Shown one piece after another: positions 16,270 through 23,622 of a DNA stretch of 32,999 nt. Below the pieces are notes generated by a model. It was not told where the DNA came from. It searched no databases and was given only the letters and a program-made list of their open reading frames with translations. The stretch comes from Thermoplasmata archaeon (GTDB lineage: Archaea; Thermoplasmatota; Thermoplasmata; Lutacidiplasmatales; UBA184), in assembly GCA_030040915.1 (NCBI GenBank), contig JASHSI010000153.1, forward strand, positions 1 through 32,999, written 5' to 3'. The stretch's first letter is position 1. Each line of letters begins with the position of its first letter. The position numbers were made by a program, and so were the translations under genes.

Positions 16270-17000
16270 GGCTCGAGAAGGTCCGCGCAATCGCGGGGAA
16301 GGACCTCGCCGTCCTCCGCCGCCGGCCGAACCTCCTCGTATCGCTCCTCCTCTTTCCGATCGTGGTCGGCATCGGCCTGCCGCTCATCCTCGATATCACG
16401 GTCAGCCGCCACCACACCACGTTCGCGTCCCTCCTCCCCCTGACCGACGCGTTCGGGTTCTTCTTCCTCATCCTCGTCGTCGTCCTGACGACGACCCTCG
16501 CCGCCTACGCCATCGTCGGCGAGAAGGTGGAGCGGAGCCTCGAGCCGCTCCTCGCCACGCCGACCACTGACGGGGAGATCCTCCTCGGCAAAACGCTCGG
16601 CGCGTTCCTCCCTCCGCTTGGGGCCACCTACCTCGGGCTCGGCCTGTTCATGGCCCTCGTCGACGCGTTCAGCCGCGCGAGCCTCGGCTACTACCTCTAC
16701 CCGGACGCGACGATCGCGGTCTTCGCGGGCCTCGGGGCCCCGCTCGCCGGCCTCTTCAGCGTGGAGATCAACGTGATCGTCTCCTCGTGGGCGGCCGACG
16801 TGCGGAGCGCCCAGCAGTTCGGGAGCCTCGTCATCCTCCCGTTCATCGCCCTCTATGTCGCGGGCGAGATCGGGCTCGTCACCCTCGACACCAACGCCGT
16901 CCTCGTGGTGGCGGGCGTGCTCGCCATCCTGGACCTGGTCCTCTTCTTCGTCAGCCGAGGGCTGTTCCGGCGCGAGGAGATCCTGACCCGCTGGCGCTAG
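16266..17000 (+). CDS. ABC-2 type transporter permease
   Basis: 244 residues with six hydrophobic segments. The N-terminal VRAIAGKDLAVLRRRPN is the amphipathic lead-in usual for ABC-2 permeases. GEKVERSLEPLLATPTTDGEILLGKTLGAF is the typical cytoplasmic loop after the second helix. It overlaps the ATPase gene by four bases (ATGA), and the two would form a homodimeric permease with two ATPases. It ends 25 bp before the convergent small CxxC gene. The exported substrate is unknown. Confidence 0.9.
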   Translation: MRLEKVRAIAGKDLAVLRRRPNLLVSLLLFPIVVGIGLPLILDITVSRHHTTFASLLPLTDAFGFFFLILVVVLTTTLAAYAIVGEKVERSLEPLLATPTTDGEILLGKTLGAFLPPLGATYLGLGLFMALVDAFSRASLGYYLYPDATIAVFAGLGAPLAGLFSVEINVIVSSWAADVRSAQQFGSLVILPFIALYVAGEIGLVTLDTNAVLVVAGVLAILDLVLFFVSRGLFRREEILTRWR

Positions 17001-17025
17001 GCCGGGCGACGACGCGGATCCCGCG

Positions 17026-17472
17026 CTAGTGGACCTCGTCCCGGCGGTCGTCCCGGCGCCGAGGTCGTCCGAAGGGGGGGACCGGCTGCGACGGCGCCCC
17101 CCGACCGGCCGCCCCGACGACCTTGGCGACCTCGATCGACCAAGGGGCGGAGAAGCCGAGCCCAGCCGACGGCGGCGCGCCCGGCGTTCGCCGGCCGGGG
17201 GCGTAGGTCCGGCCCCCGCTCCGGCTCGCGGCCCTCGGTTCCTGGGGGTCCTCCGCGTCCGAGTCGACGATCAGCCGACGGGTCCGGCGGACCTCGTGGG
17301 GTTGGTGGCAATAGGCGCATTCGACCGGGCCGGGGCCCGAGTGCTCGGCGGGCTGCTGGGGGTCCGTGGCGGCCGGGATCCGCTGGGCCGGCTGGGCCCA
17401 CGGCGGGATCGGCCAGGGATCGGAGTCCGGCGGAGGGAACCGGCGCTCCCCCCGTTTCTCGGAGGCGCTCAT
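17026..17472 (-). CDS. small hypothetical protein with CxxC motif
   Basis: 148 residues from ATG 17472 (MSASEKRGERRF). The ORF track starts 26 residues earlier, but that part crosses a palindrome and the likely transcription start. The protein is mostly Pro/Arg/Gly-rich and probably disordered, with one compact patch VECAYCHQPHEV that has a single Cys-x2-Cys followed by two His. That might bind one metal ion, alone or as a dimer. The later GLGFSAPWSIEVAKVVGAAGRG could be a short helix. I do not recognise a family. It converges on the ABC permease. Coding is plausible rather than certain. Confidence 0.5.
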   Translation of the reverse strand: MSASEKRGERRFPPPDSDPWPIPPWAQPAQRIPAATDPQQPAEHSGPGPVECAYCHQPHEVRRTRRLIVDSDAEDPQEPRAASRSGGRTYAPGRRTPGAPPSAGLGFSAPWSIEVAKVVGAAGRGAPSQPVPPFGRPRRRDDRRDEVH

Positions 17473-17493
17473 CGGAGGGAATGGGCGGGCTCG

Positions 17494-17540
17494 GGGTTCT
17501 TGAACCCTCGACGGATAGATGCGCGAAGTATTGCATCCCG
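17494..17540 (-). promoter_or_regulatory. candidate promoter with palindrome for the CxxC protein gene
   Basis: On the minus strand GCAATACTTC (about 17527-17536) is TATA-like and lies about 25-30 bp before GGGTTCAAGAACCC (17494-17507), a 6+6 palindrome with two central bases. The palindrome would cover the transcription start, a usual place for a repressor site, leaving a leader of about 30 nt. The remaining sequence up to 17688 holds no gene I can support. Confidence 0.35.
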
Positions 17541-17687
17541 GGCGGACCATCGAGGGGGAGTGGCGGTCGGGGCGCGGGAGCGGCGACCCGTCGCTTGCAC
17601 GTCGACCCGGAGCGATGTGTCGAACCGAGGCCTAGCGGGAGGCGGGGATTCGCTCGGTGGTCGTCCTTGGTCCTGGACCGGCGGTGC

Positions 17688-18878
17688 TCAGAACCTCGGA
17701 TCCGGGCCTTCGTCGAGCGTGAACCCCGGCCGTATCGGGAACGGACCGAGCTCGCCCCGGAATCGGCTGGGGAGGACCGGGGCGAGCGCGGCGAGCTCCT
17801 TCGTCCCGCTCCCCCCGGACGCGATGAGGTCGGCAAGGCGCGCCGCGGCGGCGCCCGCCCGCATGACCCCGAACCCGTTGAATCCCCCGAGAAGGTACGC
17901 TCCCTCGGCGCCCGGGAGCGGGCCGATCAGGGGGCGCCGGTCCGGCGTCGCGAGGCAGAGGCCCGCCCAGCTCCCCTCAAGGCGCGCCTCCTTCCATACC
18001 GGGAGCCGGCGGTCGAACACCTCGGCGAGGTGGGCCTCGAAGGAGGCGTCCGCGGCCCACCGGGCCCGTTCTGGGTCGACTGCCACGAGCTCAGTCCCGT
18101 CGCCCGCGAGGACGCGGCCCCGGCTGTCCGGGCGCGCGTAGACATCCTCATCAAGGTCGTGGAAGGAGGGGAACACGTCGGCCCCTGGTTCGGGGCGGAG
18201 AACGGCCGCCTGGGTGCGATACGGGACCATCGGCACCATGCGGTGAATCCGGCGCAGGATCCCTAGGCTCCAGGCCCCGGCGGCGACCACCACGTGGCGG
18301 GTCCGGATACGGGTCGAACCGGCCCCCACCTCCCAGCGCTCCCCCCCGGAGGCCAAGCTGGTCATCGCAGACCCGGCCTCGAGCGATACCCCCGATGCCC
18401 GGGCGAGGTCGAGGTAGATGGTCGCGATCGAGCTGGGGGTGACGATCGCATCCCCCGGCGAGTAGAGGCCACGATGTTCCGCCTCGAACCGCGCGTACGG
18501 GGCGACCCGGGAGAGCTCCCCAAGGTCGATGGGCCTCGCGTCGACCGACCAGCAACGGAGGCGTTCGGCGGCCGCATCGAGCGAGCGCAGCGCGTCCGGT
18601 CCGCTCGCCCACCGGACGAACCCGTTCACGGCGTACGCGCTCGGATCCCGGCTCGCCGAGAGCGAACGATACTCCTCCTTCGTCTCCCGGACGAGCTCGA
18701 TGTCCCATGGGTCCCACAACTGCTCGGTGAGGATCCCAGCGGCCCGGCCGGTCGCGCCGGAGAGCGGCTGCGGGTCGAAGATGACCACCGGGCCGACTCC
18801 CCGTCGCGCGAGGTGGTAGGCGAGGGCGCTCCCCGCGACGCCCGCGCCGAGGACCACCACCTCGGGCGTCTCCAGCAC
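17688..18878 (-). CDS. FAD-dependent oxidoreductase (DAO / glycine-sarcosine oxidase family)
   Basis: 396 residues with a GTG start at 18878. The N-terminus VVVLGAGVAGSALAYHLARRG is the FAD dinucleotide-binding fold, then FDPQPLSGATGRAAGIL, the usual region contacting FAD in D-amino-acid oxidase-like (DAO) proteins. TRHVVVAAGAWS and, near the end, RRPLIGPLPGAEGAYLLGGFNGFGVMRAGAAA are also characteristic. The enzyme probably oxidises a secondary amine or amino acid and passes electrons to oxygen or an acceptor; the substrate is unknown. It is divergent from the GvpD-like gene across about 56 bp containing one AT-rich patch (CGCTAATG), which may hold a shared bidirectional promoter. Confidence 0.88.
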   Translation of the reverse strand: MLETPEVVVLGAGVAGSALAYHLARRGVGPVVIFDPQPLSGATGRAAGILTEQLWDPWDIELVRETKEEYRSLSASRDPSAYAVNGFVRWASGPDALRSLDAAAERLRCWSVDARPIDLGELSRVAPYARFEAEHRGLYSPGDAIVTPSSIATIYLDLARASGVSLEAGSAMTSLASGGERWEVGAGSTRIRTRHVVVAAGAWSLGILRRIHRMVPMVPYRTQAAVLRPEPGADVFPSFHDLDEDVYARPDSRGRVLAGDGTELVAVDPERARWAADASFEAHLAEVFDRRLPVWKEARLEGSWAGLCLATPDRRPLIGPLPGAEGAYLLGGFNGFGVMRAGAAAARLADLIASGGSGTKELAALAPVLPSRFRGELGPFPIRPGFTLDEGPDPRF

Positions 18879-18909
18879 GGTCGGGGGATGTCGGTCCCCC
18901 CGATGAACA

Positions 18910-18928
18910 GAACGCTAATGGGGGAGGA
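18910..18928. promoter_or_regulatory. AT patch and Shine-Dalgarno between divergent genes
   Basis: ACGCTAATGG (18911-18920) is the only AT-rich patch between the oxidoreductase and the GvpD-like gene and is TATA-like on both strands (CATTAGCG in reverse). GGGGAGGAA (18921-18929) directly follows, with GGAGG seven bases before ATG 18935. This decides in favour of that start if translation is leadered. Confidence 0.35.
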
Positions 18929-18934
18929 ACCGTC

Positions 18935-20491
18935 ATGGTCCGTCCCGGAGCGCGTCGAGCAGCTTCGATGAGCAACGGAGCGAGCCGAACTTCGGGCCAG
19001 GACGATCTGACGGGCTTCCTCGTCCAGCTTCTCGAGAGGTCCGGGCCGCGGCTCCTCCTGCTCCACGGACCCGCCGGCGCGGGAAAGAGCTCGCTCCTCC
19101 ACGCGCTCGCCTCTCGGCTGTCGACCCCGTGGGTCTACACGCTCTACCTGCAGCCGGCGGTCGAGGCGTCCGAGGCGGACGCTCGCCCGAAGATCGGCGG
19201 TGCCACGACGATCCTCTGGATGAACCCCCGTCGAGGGGCGGAGGGCGCCGCTCCCGCTCCTCCGATGGCGCGGGGCCACCTGCCCAATGGCGTCGAGGAC
19301 CTCCCACCCGAGTTCATCGAGGAGGTGGGACGGCTCCAGGCGACCCCGTCCGCCACCACGCTCGTCGATTCATGGGACCGAGACTCCGAGCGGTTCGTCC
19401 GCGACCTTGCCCCGGGTCCGTCGGCGATCCTGACCGCCGATATACCCGCGTCCGGCTTCGCCGGTCTCCAGTCGACGCTCCTCTCGCTCCGGGTCAACGC
19501 GGTCCTCGCGGTCGTCCCCGAGCTCGCAGCGCCGCTCCAATCGCTCGCCGACAGCGTGGTCGAGCTGCGGGAGGAATCGAAGGACGGGGCACGGCTGCGG
19601 GTGGCCCATATCACGAAGCTCCGCGGGGCGTCCCAAGGTCCCCGCGACCAGCTCTACACGCTCGTGGACGGATATTTCCGCTGCTTTCCGGACCTTCCGA
19701 AGGGGTTCCTCCCGCCTCCCGCGACCCCGGACCCGGATCCCGCCGGGGACCCGGTCTCGTCGCTGTGGCCCGGGTCGGCCGATTTCGCCCGGGCCTTCGG
19801 ACGCCTGCGCTTCGGCGGGTTCACCGGCCTCTCGATCTCCGCCGGCGTGACAGAGGCGTTCGCCACGGCAATCGCCCAACCGATCGCGGCCCACGTCATT
19901 CGGAGCCACGGACGGGTCGTCTGGGCCCCCCCGCCCGCGCTGCGGCCGTCCCGGGTCCTGGCGCTCCTCAAGGAAGGCGTACCCCCCGACTGGCTCCGCG
20001 AGCGGTTGCGGATCGTCTCGCCGCTCGGGGTCGAACCGGGGCTCGGCGACCTGGGCGAGGTGGTCCTGCCGCTCCGGCGGGAGCTAGGGACCGGCGGCGA
20101 CCTGCGGACCGCCACGGCCCCCGGGGTCGGGCCCGTCTTTCCCGACGCCTACCATTTCCTCCAGCGGGCCCCCGACGGAGCCCCGGCGCTCTACATCCTC
20201 TCGGTCGAGGGGCTCAAGGCGAGCGCCGCCGTCGTGGGCCTTCCGCTGAACCCGTCCACCCTTCCCGCGGTGCTCGCTTCGTACACCAAGCTCCCCCGCT
20301 TCCATGGGTTCGGATACGGCCAGATCGATGACCCGCTGTCGACCGCGTTGCTCCCCGCCGTCGACTCCCACCTCGATCTGAGGATGCAGTACGGCCGCGC
20401 GGTCCTCACCGGCCAGCGACCGCGGACGACGACCTACGTCCTCGATTGGCCCGGGAGCGAACGACGCTACCAACTGGTGCCCTGCTCGTAG
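18935..20491 (+). CDS. GvpD-like P-loop ATPase
   Basis: 518 residues from ATG 18935, which has GGAGG at a good distance; ATG 18968 is the alternative. Walker A GPAGAGKSS is at about residues 45-53. The middle shows PSAILTADIPASG, then a VVELREE...RVAHITKLRGASQGPRDQLYTLVDGYFRCF block that resembles archaeal GvpD and RAD55/KaiC-like proteins. The C-terminal half is not recognised. GvpD in haloarchaea represses gas-vesicle genes, but no gvp structural gene is visible here. GvpD-like ATPases without gas vesicles are frequent in Thermoplasmata as I recall, so a general regulatory or sensory ATPase role is more likely. It stands alone between a divergent oxidoreductase and a small surface-protein gene. 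Confidence 0.65.
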   Translation: MVRPGARRAASMSNGASRTSGQDDLTGFLVQLLERSGPRLLLLHGPAGAGKSSLLHALASRLSTPWVYTLYLQPAVEASEADARPKIGGATTILWMNPRRGAEGAAPAPPMARGHLPNGVEDLPPEFIEEVGRLQATPSATTLVDSWDRDSERFVRDLAPGPSAILTADIPASGFAGLQSTLLSLRVNAVLAVVPELAAPLQSLADSVVELREESKDGARLRVAHITKLRGASQGPRDQLYTLVDGYFRCFPDLPKGFLPPPATPDPDPAGDPVSSLWPGSADFARAFGRLRFGGFTGLSISAGVTEAFATAIAQPIAAHVIRSHGRVVWAPPPALRPSRVLALLKEGVPPDWLRERLRIVSPLGVEPGLGDLGEVVLPLRRELGTGGDLRTATAPGVGPVFPDAYHFLQRAPDGAPALYILSVEGLKASAAVVGLPLNPSTLPAVLASYTKLPRFHGFGYGQIDDPLSTALLPAVDSHLDLRMQYGRAVLTGQRPRTTTYVLDWPGSERRYQLVPCS

Positions 20492-20614
20492 AGGGTCGGC
20501 TCGGACCGTAGCGCCTCGCCCGGTCCGTCGAAATCCTCCCGAGCCGGCGCGCCATAGGACCCGCGAGGGCGGCCGTCCGCGCCGTCGGCCGCCCGTTCGT
20601 TCCGAAGAATGCGC

Positions 20615-20651
20615 GAATATGTATAACTCCCATGACATACCGTAGGTCATG
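20615..20651 (+). promoter_or_regulatory. TATA box plus 21-bp operator-like near-palindrome
   Basis: ATATGTATAAC (20618-20628) is a good TATA box about 25 bp before ATG 20649. Between them CATGACATAC-C-GTAGGTCATG (20631-20651) pairs in nine of ten positions. It covers the predicted transcription start and runs into the start codon. This is a typical layout for a repressor operator on a leaderless archaeal gene. Confidence 0.6.
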
Positions 20652-21083
20652 TATGACTCAGGAGGGACCAAACACCTACGGGGTTTATGGTCCCATCTCC
20701 TGCCCTTGGCGATCGGCGTCCTGGCCGTCCTCGTGGCGGTCGCGGCGCTCGGCTTCCTCAACGACATGCGGCCGGGCGGCCCCCTCAACCCGGGGCCGGT
20801 CGTCCGCGTCTCCCTGATCGGGTGGACGAGCTCCGGTCAGGTCCTCTCGTCGGGGCCCGGGGCTCGGCTCGCTCCTGCCTCGCACACGACGTTCACGCTC
20901 GTCCTCACCAACGCCGCGGGCGGAACGATCGAATTCGGCTCGGCGACGACGAACGCGACCGGATTCTACGTGGTCTCGACCGACCTGCCAGCGGTGCCGT
21001 CCGGGGCCAGCGAGAACCTGACCGTCACGCTGTCGACGCCGTCGACGGCCTACTCGGGCCCGCTGTGGATCAATCTCGAGTAG
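20649..21083 (+). CDS. small membrane-anchored surface protein
   Basis: 144 residues. A polar N-terminus is followed by one hydrophobic helix (about residues 15-38, LLPLAIGVLAVLVAVAALGFL). An outside domain of about 100 residues follows, rich in Thr/Ser/Val, with HTTFTLVLTNAAGGTIEFGSATTNATG and ENLTVTLSTPS. The alternating pattern suggests a single Ig-like beta sandwich on the cell surface, with N-glycosylation sequons. No family is recognised. The start at 20649 is set by the TATA box about 25 bp upstream. The gene ends 61 bp before the moaD ATG on the same strand, so it might precede moaDE in one transcript, although the functions look unrelated. Confidence 0.65.
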   Translation: MYDSGGTKHLRGLWSHLLPLAIGVLAVLVAVAALGFLNDMRPGGPLNPGPVVRVSLIGWTSSGQVLSSGPGARLAPASHTTFTLVLTNAAGGTIEFGSATTNATGFYVVSTDLPAVPSGASENLTVTLSTPSTAYSGPLWINLE

Positions 21084-21144
21084 GGCCCCCGCCTCGCGAC
21101 AGTTGATGAGCGGGGGAGCCTACCTCCCCCTCCGAGCCCCGTTC

Positions 21145-21402
21145 ATGGTCCGATCGGTGCACGTGCTCCTCTTCGCCTCCGCCCGGGAGGCGGTGGGCCG
21201 GCCCCGCCTCGAGCGAGCGGTCCCCCCGGGGGGCGTCCCCCTGCGGGAGCTTCTCGAGGGACTCGGGAGGGAGTACCCCGCGCTCCGCGCCCTGCTCGGT
21301 TCGTGCCGGGAGGCGTTGAACGGTCGGTACGTCCACGGTCGGTCGGTCCGGGTGCGGCCCGGTGATGAGCTCGCGATCCATCCACCGTTCAGCGGGGGAT
21401 AG
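21145..21402 (+). CDS. moaD: MoaD-type molybdopterin synthase small subunit
   Basis: 85 residues from ATG 21145, giving the normal MoaD length. The ORF track starts at TTG 21103, and an ATG at 21106 is also in frame, but the ubiquitin-like fold begins at VRSVHVLLFASAREAVG. It ends with PPFSGG; the C-terminal Gly-Gly is the site that is adenylated and turned into a thiocarboxylate, which donates sulfur to precursor Z. The stop lies four bases before moaE. The pair makes molybdopterin for molybdenum or tungsten enzymes. A homologous role in other sulfur-carrier pathways is possible, but the adjacent moaE makes MoaD the best call. Confidence 0.9.
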   Translation: MVRSVHVLLFASAREAVGRPRLERAVPPGGVPLRELLEGLGREYPALRALLGSCREALNGRYVHGRSVRVRPGDELAIHPPFSGG

Positions 21403-21406
21403 GCCG

Positions 21407-21805
21407 ATGAGCGTCCGTCTCAGCCGGCGGCCCCTCTCCGTCCCGGCGGCGTACCGGGAGCTCGGACAGGGCCCGGCGGGAGGGATCGCGATCTTCCTGG
21501 GGCGCGTCCGACCCGACCGGGTTGGCGCCCGGATCGTACGAGCGCTCGACTACGAGGCGGACGAAGGGATCGCCCTGGCCGCGATGCACCGGATCGAACG
21601 GGGCGCCCGGGCGCGTTGGGGGGCCGACGAGATCGTGCTCCACCACCGGATCGGACGGCTCCGCGTCGGCGAGATCAGCGTCATCGCCGGCGCCGCGGCC
21701 GCGCACCGCGCCGATGCGTTCCGCTCGGCCCGCTGGATCATCGAGCGCTTGAAGTCCGACGTCCCGATCTGGAAGCAGAACGTCCTGTCGGGCGATCCCC
21801 GGTAG
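21407..21805 (+). CDS. moaE: molybdopterin synthase catalytic subunit MoaE
   Basis: 132 residues from ATG 21407, four bases after the moaD stop; the ORF-track start at 21362 lies inside moaD. Family marks: GIAIFLGRVRPD (strand with conserved Gly and Arg), ALDYEAD, the EISVIAGAAAAHRADAF segment, and KSDVPIWKQ with the two lysines expected at the active site. Two MoaE and two MoaD subunits form the enzyme that inserts the dithiolene sulfurs into cyclic pyranopterin monophosphate. Its TAG stop sits in TCCCC-GGTA-GGGGA, a short inverted repeat. Confidence 0.92.
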   Translation: MSVRLSRRPLSVPAAYRELGQGPAGGIAIFLGRVRPDRVGARIVRALDYEADEGIALAAMHRIERGARARWGADEIVLHHRIGRLRVGEISVIAGAAAAHRADAFRSARWIIERLKSDVPIWKQNVLSGDPR

Positions 21806-21900
21806 GGGAGCGCGCCCGAAGAGCGTCGGGCCCGCCGAACCACCGGCTCCCGCGCGGGAATCCCCGGTCCGCCCCCCACTGCCTCCGTCGGGAAACGGCG

Positions 21901-21970
21901 CGTTACGCCATAACTATGTAGTTATGTCAATAATTATATTGTTATGGTCAATATATCGTTAAATCCCAAT
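21901..21970 (+). promoter_or_regulatory. AT-rich promoter with 18-bp palindrome and repeated GTTATG half-sites
   Basis: This ~60-bp AT-rich island lies before the secreted phosphoesterase gene. CATAACTA-TG-TAGTTATG (21909-21926) is a palindrome with perfect 8-base arms. The unit GTTATG(G)TCAATA occurs twice in direct orientation (21921-21931 and 21941-21952). CAATAATTATATTG between them is itself partly symmetric. AATATATCG and GTTAAATC (21950-21965) are the candidate TATA boxes for ATG 21998. The bases from 21806 to 21900 hold nothing I can support. Confidence 0.6.
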
Positions 21971-21997
21971 GAAAGGCATAGCCCATGAGGTCCCCCA

Positions 21998-23470
21998 ATG
22001 GGCGAACCAAATCGAACGAGGAGCCATCGGACGAGCGGCGTGATCCTGGCGACGGCGGCGATCGCGGTCATGGCGCTGGCGGGGCTCGCCAGCGCGCAGG
22101 CCCCCGGGGGATCCAACACCCTGACGGCGTTCTCGAGCCATCCGTACAGCTCGGGACCGGCCCTGCCGACCCCGATCAAGCATGTCTTCCTGATCGTGAT
22201 GGAGAACGAGGGCACCGACCAGATCTACGGGGTCGAGCCATACGAGACCCAGCTCGCGAACACCTACGCCTTCGCCGGGGACGCCAACAGCAACCCCGAC
22301 GGGGTGGGCTACTACGCGATCTGCCACCCGTCGGCCCCGAACTACCTCGCCCTGACCTCCGGGCAGACGCTGCAGTGCGGCTCGGACAACTACAACAGCT
22401 ACTCGGCGAACAATCTCGGCAACCTGCTCCAGACGAAGGGAGAGTCGTGGGTTGCCTACTCCGAGAGCGCGACGGTCCCCTGCCAGACCACGAGCGTCGG
22501 CGAGTTCGCGGTCAAGCACCAACCGTTCCCCTACTACAGCGACCTCGGCGGCCGAACGAACGGGTCGGTGTGCATGACCCACGTGCTCCCGATCGCGAAC
22601 CTGACGAACGACTACCCGTACAATGCGACGCCCCCGGCGTTCACCTACATCGCGCCGAACCTGCTCGATGACGGCCACGACACGTCCGCGACCTACGCCG
22701 ACAACTGGCTCAAGGGGTTCATCCCGAAGCTGATCGCCTCGCCGTGGTTCTCGAGCTCGGTGATCTTCATCACCTACGACGAGTCCTACGGCGCGAACCC
22801 CGACAGCGGCTACGATGGCCTCGCCGGCGGCCCGGTCTACACGGTGGCGGTGAGCCCCTACACGAAGGGCATGGGCTCGCTCGACACGAACTCGAGCCAC
22901 TACAACACCCTGACCACGATCGAGTGGCTCCTCGGCCTCCCGGGAACGGGGACCGGGAACGACTCGACCGCGGCGTTCCCCGCGATGACGAAGCTGTTCC
23001 AGCCGCGCGTGTTCGGACCATCGGTGAGCCTGCCGTACACCGATCTCCTGGCGGCGAACCTCTCGCGCGAGGACCTGCGGGGGGACCAGCTATCGTACGC
23101 GAACCTCGGACTGACGAACCTCTCCGGGGCGGATCTCGCCGGCGCGGACCTCCAGTACGCGAACCTCTCGGGCTCTGATCTCGCGGGGGCCGACCTCCGG
23201 GGGGCGAACCTTCAGTACGCGGACCTCGCCGGGGCGGACCTGCAGGCAGCCAGCCTCGCGGGGGCGAATCTCGAGTACGCCGACCTCGCCGGCGCGACGC
23301 TCACGGGGCTCGGGGCGAGCTACGGGCAGGCGACGGTCTTCGACAGGGCCAACCTGTACGAGGCGAACCTCGCTGGCGCGGTCTGCGGCAGCCCGAACTA
23401 CATCGAGGCATCCGGCGCGCACGTCGCCTTCGTGAACGCCGTTCCCTCGGGGTGCGCTCCGCCGCTGTAG
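21998..23470 (+). CDS. secreted phosphoesterase fused to C-terminal pentapeptide repeats
   Basis: 490 residues. A signal peptide (about residues 14-37, ILATAAIAVMALAGLASAQA) is followed by a phosphoesterase domain of the acid phosphatase / phospholipase C family (PF04185 type), about residues 50-345. Marks are HVFLIVMENEGTDQIYG with its metal-binding Glu-Asn, CHPSAPNYLALTSG and VIFITYDESYG. Such enzymes cleave phosphate monoesters or phospholipids outside the cell. Residues about 348-445 are pentapeptide repeats A(D/N)LxX, arranged in four 20-residue units that each carry QYAN/EYAD. A Cys-containing tail follows. Repeats of this type form a right-handed beta helix and may anchor or scaffold the enzyme. 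The promoter suggests tight regulation; a response to phosphate shortage is a guess. Confidence 0.85.
   Translation: MGEPNRTRSHRTSGVILATAAIAVMALAGLASAQAPGGSNTLTAFSSHPYSSGPALPTPIKHVFLIVMENEGTDQIYGVEPYETQLANTYAFAGDANSNPDGVGYYAICHPSAPNYLALTSGQTLQCGSDNYNSYSANNLGNLLQTKGESWVAYSESATVPCQTTSVGEFAVKHQPFPYYSDLGGRTNGSVCMTHVLPIANLTNDYPYNATPPAFTYIAPNLLDDGHDTSATYADNWLKGFIPKLIASPWFSSSVIFITYDESYGANPDSGYDGLAGGPVYTVAVSPYTKGMGSLDTNSSHYNTLTTIEWLLGLPGTGTGNDSTAAFPAMTKLFQPRVFGPSVSLPYTDLLAANLSREDLRGDQLSYANLGLTNLSGADLAGADLQYANLSGSDLAGADLRGANLQYADLAGADLQAASLAGANLEYADLAGATLTGLGASYGQATVFDRANLYEANLAGAVCGSPNYIEASGAHVAFVNAVPSGCAPPL
23095..23320 (+). repeat. 60-bp tandem repeat encoding pentapeptide coils
   Basis: About four tandem units of 60 bp encode 20 residues each, e.g. 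ADLQYANLSGSDLAGADLRG and ANLQYADLAGADLQAASLAG. Each unit equals four pentapeptides, one full turn of the predicted beta helix, with a Tyr-Ala-Asn/Asp-Leu at the same place in each turn. The higher-order period indicates duplication of whole turns. Confidence 0.7.
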
Positions 23471-23589
23471 GGACGAACCACCCGGGCGGCCGGGGTCCCG
23501 ATCGTCCGGGGGCCCCGGTCGCCAACCCATTCCTCCGAAAGACGGGTTCGGCCACGGCGCGCTTGGCGGCCCCGGTGGAACTGGCCCGG

Positions 23590-23622
23590 CGCGTTATACG
23601 GGACGACCCCCGTGGGGAGCGA
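23590..23622 (+). promoter_or_regulatory. promoter of the Mrp ATPase gene
   Basis: GCGTTATACGG (23591-23601) is centred about 26 bp before ATG 23622, as expected for a leaderless archaeal transcript. It supports that start over the internal ATG 23712. The rest of the 151-bp gap after the phosphoesterase gene shows nothing else. Confidence 0.6.

Noticed and set aside
18935-20491. Gas-vesicle cluster
   Set aside because: Only a GvpD-like ATPase is found; no GvpA or accessory gene is seen in the window.
21934-22215. Minus-strand 93-residue ORF at the phosphoesterase promoter
   Set aside because: It is antisense to the signal peptide and runs into the regulatory AT-rich region; no motif.
23095-23320. 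Possible CRISPR array because of regular 60-bp spacing
   Set aside because: The repeats are in frame, degenerate, without unique spacers, and translate to pentapeptide repeats.
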